Of a stretch of 46,873 nucleotides of DNA, positions 40,133 to 46,873 are shown piece after piece. The translations under genes were made by a program, and so were the position numbers. Position 1 is the stretch's first letter. Every line of letters begins with the position of its first letter. The notes below the pieces were generated by a model that did not search any database, was not told the DNA's origin, and saw only the letters and a list, made by a program, of their open reading frames with translations. The DNA is from Gammaproteobacteria bacterium (GTDB lineage: Bacteria > Pseudomonadota > Gammaproteobacteria > Thiohalomonadales > Thiohalomonadaceae): NCBI GenBank assembly GCA_023228645.1, contig JALOAT010000030.1, forward strand, positions 1 to 46,873. The letters run 5' to 3'.

Positions 40133-40443
40133 TCGGGCAACGCAAGCCGGCGGCGCACGGCATCGGTCATCATGGCCGGCTCCCAGCGCGGGTCCGCAAC
40201 GACCGACACCTCCACCCGGGATCCGGGGAGTCCGGCCAGCAACGCATCACGCACCTGCAGCGCCAGGTGATCGGCGCCCGCCGAGCCGGGCTGCGGGCTG
40301 GTCATGTTCACGTGGACATAGCCGCCCTCGCCGATCCACACCTCGTACACCAGGCCAAGCTCCACCACGTCTTCACCAAGGGAAGGCTCCTGCACCTGCC
40401 GCAGCAGGCGCCGCACGTCGTCGGCCGAGGGACTGATTATCAT
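40129..40443 (-). CDS. MIP18/DUF59-family Fe-S cluster assembly factor
   Basis: A 104-residue MIP18-like protein: VRRLLRQVQEPSLGEDVVELGLVYEV corresponds to the DxLGxDIVxLGLV signature, followed by VNMTSPQPGSAGADHL, where the family usually has a Thr/Ser and a Cys; that Cys is replaced (PQPGSAGAD). Members assist Fe-S cluster delivery (SufT, PaaD). The ATG at 40443 follows GGAGGAG. Coupling to a cysteine-peptidase lipoprotein is odd and not explained. Confidence 0.8.
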   Translation of the reverse strand: MIISPSADDVRRLLRQVQEPSLGEDVVELGLVYEVWIGEGGYVHVNMTSPQPGSAGADHLALQVRDALLAGLPGSRVEVSVVADPRWEPAMMTDAVRRRLALPE

Positions 40444-40538
40444 GACCGCTCCTCCGAGCGTGTCGCAGGCTAATCTGCAAAGCATGGCAGCCGCGTGTCC
40501 ACTTCGCCGCCCGCCCCTGGGTAGTTTTCCTATTCCTC

Positions 40539-40560
40539 AAAAAAACCGCCGCGCAGCGGC
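40539..40560 (-). terminator. Orphan rho-independent terminator facing left
   Basis: On the minus strand GCCGC-TGC-GCGGC (40560-40548) is followed by GG and seven T. No recognised gene lies directly upstream: the interval 40561-40905 has no supported CDS, is visibly AT-richer than its surroundings, and holds a perfect 7-bp-arm hairpin GCTCACC-N7-GGTGAGC at 40729-40749. It may end a small RNA or a decayed gene. Confidence 0.55.
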
Positions 40561-40905
40561 TGAACCTTTTCCAGGGAAACGATTCAATAGGACACACTGA
40601 GGTATCGGATCGATCCCGAGAAGGGACGCATCCACTTTGGTGGGAAGTACTCTCCCCCTCTCCTGGACGACTGCGTGGATGCTGGAGCGACCGTCGACGA
40701 CAAAGGCGAGTGGAATAGACCATGCAATGCTCACCCATCAATGGTGAGCGATTCACAGGGCGGTAACACGCGGGCCCGACAATGCCCGTGCACTGTTTCA
40801 CAGGTATGACTGCCCGGAATCCGTTCGTGACCGCCTTCACTTCAGAACTGCGATCGCGGGCCTATCATGTAATAGACGAAAGGAACTGCTCAGAGGAAAA
40901 CCGAC

Positions 40906-41121
40906 ATGGACAAACGAATAGAAAAGAACCCGTCGCTGCTCGATGACATGGTGGAGACCTGGCTGGCCGACTGGTCGAGCCTGCGCCTGTACCTGCGCCA
41001 ACGCCGCGTCGGCCGCCCGGCCGACGACACCCTCGACACCCTGCTCGCGGAAGTCCTGCGCACCAAGCTGCCACGCAACACCGATGTGCGCGGCGCCATG
41101 CGCTATCTGGTCTCCCGCTGA
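40906..41121 (+). CDS. Small conserved-looking hypothetical protein
   Basis: A 71-residue protein of unknown function, charged and helical: it starts MDKRIEKNPSLLDDMVETWL, then SLRLYLRQRRVGRPADDTLD and ends RNTDVRGAMRYLVSR. A strong ribosome site, GAGGAAAACCGAC, precedes the ATG, which supports it as real. It faces the gene at 41103 and the two overlap by 19 bases at their 3' ends. Confidence 0.7.
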   Translation: MDKRIEKNPSLLDDMVETWLADWSSLRLYLRQRRVGRPADDTLDTLLAEVLRTKLPRNTDVRGAMRYLVSR

Positions 41122-41963
41122 GCCGGCGCTGCACTCAGCAACCGCCGGACGGCCTTCATCACGCCCCATAGAAACAGCAGCGGCAACGCGATGGTCTGCA
41201 CCACGAACACCACGGTCAGGTTGACGATCTGCTCGCTCACATCCGCCGCTGCGGTCTGGTAGCGCTCCACGTAGGCGCTCACGTCCACCGCGGCCGCCGC
41301 CGCGTCATACCAGCGCTTCGCCTTGTCCACCACCGATTCGTCCGCGGGCGGTTCCAGGTGGGCTGCCGTGCCGCTGTTGATACGAGCGATGGCGTCTGCG
41401 GCCTGCTCAATGGCCTGAGTGGACGCCTCATAGCGCTCGGCCAGGAACAATGCATAAATCCCCTCGCTGCCAAAGGCCACCGCGGGCACCGCGAAGCGCA
41501 GCAATGCCATGGCGAGCGTCAAACGCAGCAGCCGGTTCCGCCAGGGCGAGGCGGACAGCCGCGGCCTCCACAGGAAGATCAGCAGCACCAGCGCGAGCGC
41601 ACCCAGCAGCAGGGAAACGATCGGCGTGGCGAACACCTCGATGAGCAGGCGTTGCAGGCCAAGCGAGGTGGCGCTCGCCAGCATCACCCAGGAAAACTGC
41701 TCCACCAGGTCGTTGACGGGATCCAGGATCTGCCCGGGCGCAAAGTTCACACCGACACCGGCCGGCTGCACCGCCACCTCCGTGCCCTGCGCCACCGAGA
41801 TCACACCGTTCAGGCCACGGGCCACGGCAAAGGTCACCAGGGCCCGGCGCAGGCCCTGTTCCGTGTAGTCGAAGCCGTGGCGATCCACCGTGCCGAGTGC
41901 GGCCAGGGTCACCATGCCGATGGCCGCCAGGGTGATGGCGACGCGCTGAGCGAGCGATTTCAT
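41103..41963 (-). CDS. Membrane protein of unknown function
   Basis: A 286-residue protein I cannot name. It begins MKSLAQRVAITLAAIGMVTL (helix or signal anchor), then has a periplasmic stretch with ARGLNGVISVAQGTEVAV, two to three helices (about 95-150), a helix near 160-185, a long soluble domain (about 190-255) and a last helix, VVFVVQTIALPLLFLWGVM, ending in a basic tail. The ATG at 41963 was chosen because upstream codons look non-coding and contain a repeat fragment. The 3' end overlaps the convergent gene at 40906. The layout suggests a sensor or scaffold rather than a transporter, but this is a guess. Confidence 0.72.
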   Translation of the reverse strand: MKSLAQRVAITLAAIGMVTLAALGTVDRHGFDYTEQGLRRALVTFAVARGLNGVISVAQGTEVAVQPAGVGVNFAPGQILDPVNDLVEQFSWVMLASATSLGLQRLLIEVFATPIVSLLLGALALVLLIFLWRPRLSASPWRNRLLRLTLAMALLRFAVPAVAFGSEGIYALFLAERYEASTQAIEQAADAIARINSGTAAHLEPPADESVVDKAKRWYDAAAAAVDVSAYVERYQTAAADVSEQIVNLTVVFVVQTIALPLLFLWGVMKAVRRLLSAAPAQRETR

Positions 41964-42040
41964 AGGCTGTGTTCCAGAATCCCCACCGCGCCACTGTAAC
42001 CCGCCGCACCCGCGACATGCATACATCGGTAAGAAGAAAC

Positions 42041-42070
42041 GGCGCAACGCAGAGATCGCAAAGAAGCGAA
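42041..42070. repeat. Fragment of the 'CGCAGAGACGCAGAG' repeat family, copy 5
   Basis: GGCGCAACGCAGAGATCGCA with AAGAAGCGAAG, matching one arm of the copy at 1926. It lies between two leftward genes (42107 and 41963). No second arm is evident. Confidence 0.45.
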
Positions 42071-42106
42071 GTTGGCCGGAAGTCACCGCCTATTCGACCG
42101 CAGCCC

Positions 42107-43282
42107 TCAGTCGTGATTGCGGTACAGCGCGGCCATGGAGCGGCTGGCGCAGGCCTCGATGGAGACGCCGTCGAAATAGTTGCCCGTCAGCAGCACCGGC
42201 GAACGCGCAAGCAGGGCATCCAGGCGACCACGCAGCCGGGCGTGCCCCTTGCGCAGCGTGGGCAGCACGTGTCCGGCCAGGGCCACGTGCCCAAAGCGTG
42301 TCGATGACGTGCCGAGCACCCGTGCCGCGACGGCCAGTTTGTCCTCGTGGCCGAGGGCGCCAGGGCGGAAGTGAAAGGTGAAGCCGCGCCACTCCCCGCC
42401 CGGCACCACGTCGCGCGAAACCATGGAATAGAACGGCTGCCCGCGGCCGATCAGCCCCGCCACCGGGCGCAGGTGCACGTCGCGGGCACGCACCACCACG
42501 CCCAGGGACTCGACCCGCGAAACGCCGATATGGCTGAGCTGCTCTGATAGGCCGGGTCGCACGTCCACGAGCAGCGCCGCCGCCTGCTGCGGCGGGATGG
42601 CGAGGGCGATACGGTCCGCCCGCCAGTCGCCCTGTGCGGTGAACACCCCGAAGCCGCTGCCACTACAGGCCAGCCGGGTGACCGGTTGCCCGGGCAGGGC
42701 CTCCAGCCCGGGTGCAGCGGCCAGGGTCTCCGTCAAGGTGGTCATGCCCCCGGGCAGCACGAAGCTGCGCGGCACCCGCTTGCGCCGCGGCTTGCGCTGA
42801 AACAGCACGTCGGCGGGAAAATCCCGCGCAGGCTGGCAGATCACCGCATCGAGCGCCGGGCCGACCACCTCGGCGAAATTGCGCGGTCCGACCAGCGCGC
42901 CGAAGTATTCCATTGCGCTGTGGTCGGCACGCCGCAGCAAAGGCGCCCGCCACACATGGCGCAGCAATTCGGGATAGCGCAGACGCGCCGCGATGGACGC
43001 CTCGCCTTCATCGCTCCAGAGCCGGAACGCCAGCGGCCGGCGCCGCACCACCTTCCCGGTCAGTCCGACCGCATCCATGAGGCCGAGGATCGTCCCGTAG
43101 GAATTGAACAGCGTATGGGCGCCGAGTTCGAGCCAGAAACCCTCCTGGCGGCAGGTATGCAGCGCGCCGCCCAGGCGCGGCTCGGCCTCAAACAGCACCG
43201 TGCGCCAGCCGCGCTGCACCGCCCCGTGCGCCAGGGACAGGCCCGCGATGCCGCCACCGATGATGGCGAGGTCATACTCCAT
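42107..43282 (-). CDS. FAD-dependent amine oxidase/protoporphyrinogen oxidase-like protein
   Basis: A 391-residue flavoprotein. The N-terminal Rossmann motif is DLAIIGGGIAGLSLAHGAVQ with VLFEAEPRLGGALHT; then FWLELGAHTLFNSYG, the substrate region YFGALVGPRNFAEVVGPALD and a C-terminal FAD motif LLTGNYFDGVSIEACASRS (GNYFxGVSIE), as in HemY-type protoporphyrinogen oxidases. Its length is shorter than typical HemY (about 450), so substrate is uncertain. The start at 43282 is the ATG giving the canonical N-terminus; the same frame is open further upstream but overlaps DUF488 in another frame. Confidence 0.82.
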   Translation of the reverse strand: MEYDLAIIGGGIAGLSLAHGAVQRGWRTVLFEAEPRLGGALHTCRQEGFWLELGAHTLFNSYGTILGLMDAVGLTGKVVRRRPLAFRLWSDEGEASIAARLRYPELLRHVWRAPLLRRADHSAMEYFGALVGPRNFAEVVGPALDAVICQPARDFPADVLFQRKPRRKRVPRSFVLPGGMTTLTETLAAAPGLEALPGQPVTRLACSGSGFGVFTAQGDWRADRIALAIPPQQAAALLVDVRPGLSEQLSHIGVSRVESLGVVVRARDVHLRPVAGLIGRGQPFYSMVSRDVVPGGEWRGFTFHFRPGALGHEDKLAVAARVLGTSSTRFGHVALAGHVLPTLRKGHARLRGRLDALLARSPVLLTGNYFDGVSIEACASRSMAALYRNHD

Positions 43283-43350
43283 GCCTAGAGCATGGACGAG
43301 CGCGGGACGCCAGGTGAGCGTAAAGATGTCACGTCGCCTCACAACCTGGC

Positions 43351-43884
43351 CTACGGCCGGGGCGAGGCGTAGGACAAACGACCGTTCTCCACCCGTGCCG
43401 CACGGGTCCAGGGGTGGGACTGGACCTGCTGCGCGTTCAGGATGTGCAGCACCTCCCAGCCGCGCACCTTCAGCCAGTCCGCGATGAGCGAGCGGTGGCA
43501 GCGCCACCAGAGCTGCTCTGCGCACATGACGGCGGTGCGCCGGGTGTGCGCCAGGGCCATGAGCTCCGCCATGCCGGCGGCGAATTCGTCGGTTTCCATG
43601 TAATCGGCGTAACCGCGGAAACCGGCGTTGCGCCAGGCGGTGTTGTGTGAATCCGGCCGGGCCGCGCGGCGGCCGCCGAGGGCGGGCAGGTGGACGTAGT
43701 CGATGCCGGCATCGGCGAGTGTGTTGCGCAGGGCGTCGCGGTTGAACTGGGGGTGGCGGCGCGACGAGGGGAAACTGCGCACGTCGACGAGCAACTCGAT
43801 GGCATGGGCGCGCAGCAGCGCAAGGAAGGCCTCCACAGGGGCGGTCGAGTGACCCACGGTCCAGAGGCGAGGGGCATCGTCCAT
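43351..43884 (-). CDS. DUF488 family protein
   Basis: A 177-residue DUF488 protein with TVGHSTAPVEAFLALLRAH, VDVRSFPSSRRHPQFNRDAL, YVHLPALGGRR and CAEQLWWRCHRSLIADWL, the conserved Cys/Arg/His cluster of the family. Function of the family is not established; members are widespread and soluble. It diverges from dsbB (105 bases between starts) and precedes the FAD oxidoreductase in the same direction by 68 bases, where a degenerate palindromic repeat is found. Confidence 0.92.
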   Translation of the reverse strand: MDDAPRLWTVGHSTAPVEAFLALLRAHAIELLVDVRSFPSSRRHPQFNRDALRNTLADAGIDYVHLPALGGRRAARPDSHNTAWRNAGFRGYADYMETDEFAAGMAELMALAHTRRTAVMCAEQLWWRCHRSLIADWLKVRGWEVLHILNAQQVQSHPWTRAARVENGRLSYASPRP

Positions 43885-43989
43885 GCTTCAAAGCATGACC
43901 GATGACACGCACCGCAGCGAACCGCCGCTGTTCCGTTATGGTCCATAAGTGCGGTACCTTCCACCCCGTCACCCCGTTCCCCAACGCGC

Positions 43990-44475
43990 ATGTCCAAGAC
44001 GTCCTACACTTGGCTGGCCATCGGCCTCGGCAGCGCCGCCCTGGCGGCAGGCAGCCTGCTGCTCACCGACTGGCTGGGGCTGCACCCGTGCCATTTGTGC
44101 ATCTTCCAGCGCCTGCTGTTCATGCTCATGGCGGTGCTCGGCCTGCTGGCCGCGTTCAGCCGCGCGGGCCCCGTGGCCGGCAGCCTGGTCGTGCTGCTGG
44201 GGCTCGGCGGTGCGGCGACCGCCGCCTACCAGAGCTGGCTGCAGGCGCAGCCGCCGGCGAGCGTGTCCTGCCTGGCCGCGGACCCGAGCCTGCTCGAACG
44301 GCTGGTGGACTGGCTGGGCCAGCAGGTGCCGTCGCTGTTCCTCGCCACGGGCTTTTGTGCCGACAATGCCCTGGTGATTTTTGGCCTGTCGCTGGCCAAC
44401 TGGTCGCTGGTGTCCTTCCTCGCTGCTCTCGTTGCCGCAGGCTGGGCCTTGCGCCTCGGCCGGGCGCACCCCTGA
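43990..44475 (+). CDS. dsbB: Disulfide bond formation protein DsbB
   Basis: DsbB reoxidises periplasmic DsbA and passes the electrons to quinone. The 161-residue protein has four helices and both periplasmic cysteine pairs: CHLC (Cys34, Cys37) in GLHPCHLCIFQR, with the Gln-Arg motif near the quinone site, and Cys94/Cys123 in the second loop (PASVSCLA and ATGFCADN). The usual DsbB length and order. No dsbA in the window. Confidence 0.95.
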   Translation: MSKTSYTWLAIGLGSAALAAGSLLLTDWLGLHPCHLCIFQRLLFMLMAVLGLLAAFSRAGPVAGSLVVLLGLGGAATAAYQSWLQAQPPASVSCLAADPSLLERLVDWLGQQVPSLFLATGFCADNALVIFGLSLANWSLVSFLAALVAAGWALRLGRAHP

Positions 44476-44615
44476 TCCCATCGCCCGACAGCGTGGCCTA
44501 TGTTTCATGGGCGGCGTGGCCGTTTCGTGCTCCACACACCGATGGCGGGCAGCGCTAGGCACGGTTCTTGAGCGAACGGACCACCTAGACCGCGCCGGCG
44601 CAGGGGCGTCGCACC

Positions 44616-45995
44616 ATGCGCAAGCAAAACCACGGAGTCGCTTCCGAACCGGGTGCTGACCTGGCGCTGTTCACCGACCTCTACGAGTTGGCCATGCTGC
44701 AGGCCTATTTCGAGGAGGGGATGACCCAGCGCGCCGTGTTCACGCTGTTCGTGCGCCGCCTGCCGAAGCGCCGCAACTTCCTGCTCGCCTGCGGCCTGGA
44801 CACGGTGCTCGCCCAGCTCCAACAGCTGCGCTTTGGTGCTCGCGACCTGGACTACCTCGCGTCCCTCGACCGGTTCTCGCCGGGTTTTTTGGCGCGGCTG
44901 GCGGACCTGCGGTTCACGGGTGACGTCTACGCCGTGCCCGAGGGCACACCGGTGTTCGCCAACGAGCCCATCCTGGAGGTGGTCGCGCCCCTGCCCGAGG
45001 CCCAGTGGATCGAGACCCTGGTGATGAACCAGATCCATCTCCAGACCCTGCTCGCCTCGAAGGCGGCCCGCGTCGTGGCGGCGGCACAGGGCCATCCGGT
45101 GGTCGACTTCGGTCTCAGGCGCATGCACGGCATCGACGCGGGGCTGAAGGGTGCGCGCGCCTTTGCCATCGCCGGCGTGGGATCCACGTCCAACGTGCTC
45201 GCCGGCCGCGACCACGGCCTGCCGGTGGCCGGCACCATGGCGCACAGCTACGTGCAGGCGCACGCCGATGAAATGAGCGCCTTCGCGGCCTACGCGCGGC
45301 GCTATCCCGGCACCGTACTGTTGGTGGACACCTACGACACGCTCGAAGGCGTGCGCAACGTGATTGCCCTGGCCGAACGCCTGGGGCCGCGCTTCAACGT
45401 GAGCGCCGTCCGCCTCGACTCCGGTGATCTGGCCGCGCTCGCTCGCGCGAGCCGCGCGCTGCTGGACGCGGCGGGCCTGCATCAGGTGGCGATTTTCGCC
45501 AGTGGCGGCCTGGACGAGGACGCCATTGCGCAGCTGCTCGCCGCGGGCGCGCCCATCGACGCCTTCGGCGTGGGCACCAGCATGGGGGTGTCGGACGACG
45601 CGCCGGACCTGGACATCGCCTACAAGCTCGCCGAGTACGGCGGCGAAGGACGCCTGAAGTTGTCCACGGGCAAACCCATCCTGCCCGGGCGCAAACAGGT
45701 CTTCCGGGTGCGCGAAGGCGAAGAGGACGTGGCCGACTTCATCGGCCGCTGGGATGAACAGCTGCCCGGTCGTCCGCTGCTTGAAAAGGTGATGGAAGGC
45801 GGCACGCCTCTCGCCCCGGCGCCTGCGGACTTGTCGGCCCTGCGCGACGCCGCGCGCGCCCGTATCGCGCGGCTACCGGCCCGCGTACGCGCCTTGGCAC
45901 CGGCCGACCCGCCGTATCCGGTCACGGTGAGCGCGGGGCTCGCGGCTTACCACCGGGCGATCGCCGCCGCGCTCGCGCGCAGGCCAAGCGACTGA
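44616..45995 (+). CDS. pncB: Nicotinate phosphoribosyltransferase
   Basis: PncB joins nicotinate and PRPP, with ATP hydrolysis, to form nicotinate mononucleotide for NAD salvage. 459 residues, with LFTDLYELAMLQAYFEEGM at the start, DFGLRRMHGID, STSNVLAGRDHGLPVAGTMAHSYVQ (regulatory His in MAHS), LLVDTYDTLEGV, VRLDSGDLAALA and IFASGGLDEDAI, then FGVGTSMGVS and YKLAEYGGE(GRLKLSTGK). All are family landmarks. The start at 44616 lies behind AGGGGCG; downstream is a convergent TPR gene 30 bases away. Confidence 0.95.
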   Translation: MRKQNHGVASEPGADLALFTDLYELAMLQAYFEEGMTQRAVFTLFVRRLPKRRNFLLACGLDTVLAQLQQLRFGARDLDYLASLDRFSPGFLARLADLRFTGDVYAVPEGTPVFANEPILEVVAPLPEAQWIETLVMNQIHLQTLLASKAARVVAAAQGHPVVDFGLRRMHGIDAGLKGARAFAIAGVGSTSNVLAGRDHGLPVAGTMAHSYVQAHADEMSAFAAYARRYPGTVLLVDTYDTLEGVRNVIALAERLGPRFNVSAVRLDSGDLAALARASRALLDAAGLHQVAIFASGGLDEDAIAQLLAAGAPIDAFGVGTSMGVSDDAPDLDIAYKLAEYGGEGRLKLSTGKPILPGRKQVFRVREGEEDVADFIGRWDEQLPGRPLLEKVMEGGTPLAPAPADLSALRDAARARIARLPARVRALAPADPPYPVTVSAGLAAYHRAIAAALARRPSD

Positions 45996-46025
45996 GCGCG
46001 CGTAAGGCGGGCCGTTTCTTCTCCG

Positions 46026-46873
46026 TCAGGGCGCGGGGATGACCTGGTCGCGGAGGTCGGGCCAGTTCACCTCGCCGTTTCCTCGCAAGGCCTCGGTCCA
46101 GTGCGCAGCGACGCGGGCCTGCCCCTCGGCGCCGGTGGCCTGGTGCACTTCCGCCAGCGCCTGCAAGGACTGGGCGGCGCCGGGCCGATCGAGGATCCAG
46201 GTATGGATGTAGAGCGCGCGTTCCAGATAGTCCTGCGCCTCGCCCCATCGCTGCATGGCCAGGGCCAGTTGACCGAACTCGTACAGCACCGCGGCGGTAC
46301 CCGGGCGGTTGGCGTGTTGACGATAGAGTGCGAGGGCCGCTTCGAAGCGTTCGCGGGCGAGCGCGTTGTCGCCGGCGCGCTGGGCGAGCAGTCCCTGGAA
46401 GCGGCACAGGCGGGCGCGCACCATGGCGTCATCGGGCGCGGTCTTGCGCACGACGTTTTCCAGGCGGTACATCCAGCGCGATTCGCCCTCACCCGCGTCG
46501 AAGGCCATGCGCGTGCGCAGGATCACGGCCGCGACGCCGACGTCACCCTGAACGGGACTGGTGGGCCGATGGTCGGCCGCGAAGGCGGGCAGCAGCGGCG
46601 CGAGGCGTGCGAGTGCTCGCTGCTTTTCGTCGAGGCCATAGGCGGCGGTGGCTTCGAGCAGGGCAAGACGCGCACTGAAACGCGCTTGCAGGCCGCGCGC
46701 CGTGACCATGGCATCGGCGGCACGGATCTGCGCGTCGGCGCGCGCATAGCTGCCCATGAGCAGCGCCGTCTCAGCAAGATTGATGGCGGCGAGGGTCATG
46801 CCCTCGCCGTGATCGAGACTGCGATAGAGGCCGTGGGCCTTGCCGAACAGTGCGGCGGCGCCCGCATAGTCGC
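46026..46873 (-). CDS. TPR-repeat protein (partial, 5' end beyond window)
   Basis: The 3' part (about 282 codons) of a helical repeat protein. TPR-like pairs are visible: YAGAAALFGKAHGLYRSLD, AAINLAETALLMGSYARADA, ARERFEAALALYRQHANRPG, LALAMQRWGEAQDYLERALY and QSLQALAEVHQATGAEGQAR. The frame is open to the window edge at 46873, so the ATG at 46799 is internal. The missing N-terminus could hold a signal peptide or another domain; no function can be given. Confidence 0.8.
   Translation of the reverse strand, partial: DYAGAAALFGKAHGLYRSLDHGEGMTLAAINLAETALLMGSYARADAQIRAADAMVTARGLQARFSARLALLEATAAYGLDEKQRALARLAPLLPAFAADHRPTSPVQGDVGVAAVILRTRMAFDAGEGESRWMYRLENVVRKTAPDDAMVRARLCRFQGLLAQRAGDNALARERFEAALALYRQHANRPGTAAVLYEFGQLALAMQRWGEAQDYLERALYIHTWILDRPGAAQSLQALAEVHQATGAEGQARVAAHWTEALRGNGEVNWPDLRDQVIPAP

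Noticed and set aside
42107..43984. 625-codon extension of the FAD oxidoreductase into the DUF488 gene
   Set aside because: The canonical N-terminus with the FAD motif starts at 43282. The upstream codons overlap DUF488 in another frame and look like a shadow.
1..46873. tRNA, rRNA, prophage, integron or intact insertion sequence
   Set aside because: All intergenic stretches were read on both strands; no cloverleaf, rRNA-like segment, transposase or integrase was found. The repeats seen are short palindromes without coding capacity.

Overview
The window looks like chromosome from a GC-rich, chemolithoautotrophic gammaproteobacterium. I infer a sulfur-oxidising member of the Chromatiales/Ectothiorhodospiraceae type; the exact taxon cannot be read from the sequence. 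The grounds are form II RuBisCO with its CbbQ/CbbO activase, an ETHE1-type persulfide dioxygenase, an rpe-gph-trpE order, a periplasmic Lig E ligase, a complete Tad pilus locus and dense coding at high GC. No rRNA, tRNA, CRISPR array, prophage or intact insertion sequence was seen.

Layout. 1-2.7 kb (minus): rpe, gph and the 5' part of trpE. 2.9-3.3 kb: a CopD-like membrane protein. 3.5-17.3 kb (plus): a Tad/Flp pilus operon in the order flp, tadV, tadE, rcpC, rcpA, tadZ, tadA, tadB, tadC, tadD, DUF3613, tadG, closing with a PAS-GGDEF-EAL protein that has an intact GGDEF and a degenerate EAL domain. Two near-identical CRP-type palindromes and a sigma-54-like element lie in the leader. 17.5-20.7 kb (minus): djlA and copA; a 23-codon membrane microprotein overlaps the copA stop codon. 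20.8-22.7 kb: a TatD-linked-type radical SAM protein and a nitronate monooxygenase-like protein. 22.9-24.9 kb (minus): hemerythrin, DUF2249 and an NnrS-like membrane protein with overlapping ends, behind an FNR-type box. 25.1-27.6 kb (minus): TauD-like dioxygenase, persulfide dioxygenase and a Met-rich Spy/CpxP-like protein.

27.8-35.6 kb (minus) is the carbon-fixation region: cbbM with its own terminator, ligE, cbbQ and cbbO with a terminator. Upstream of cbbM lie three tandem paralogues of an unrecognised small protein family, interrupted by a fossil in which the start of a second cbbQ is joined to the end of a second cbbO. 35.6-46.9 kb: FadL-like porin, WbuC cupin, TerC, SemiSWEET, C39-like lipoprotein peptidase with an MIP18-family protein, a gene-poor 40.5-40.9 kb stretch with an orphan terminator, an unknown membrane protein, an FAD oxidoreductase, DUF488, dsbB, pncB and a TPR protein cut by the window end.

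Short palindromic repeat families lie between genes throughout. The best defined one (arms built on CGCAGAGACGCAGAG) occurs only between co-oriented genes here, including inside rpe/gph and cbbQ/cbbO. The strongest candidates for something undescribed are the three-paralogue family beside RuBisCO, the CopA-coupled microprotein and the relict second cbbQO cassette.
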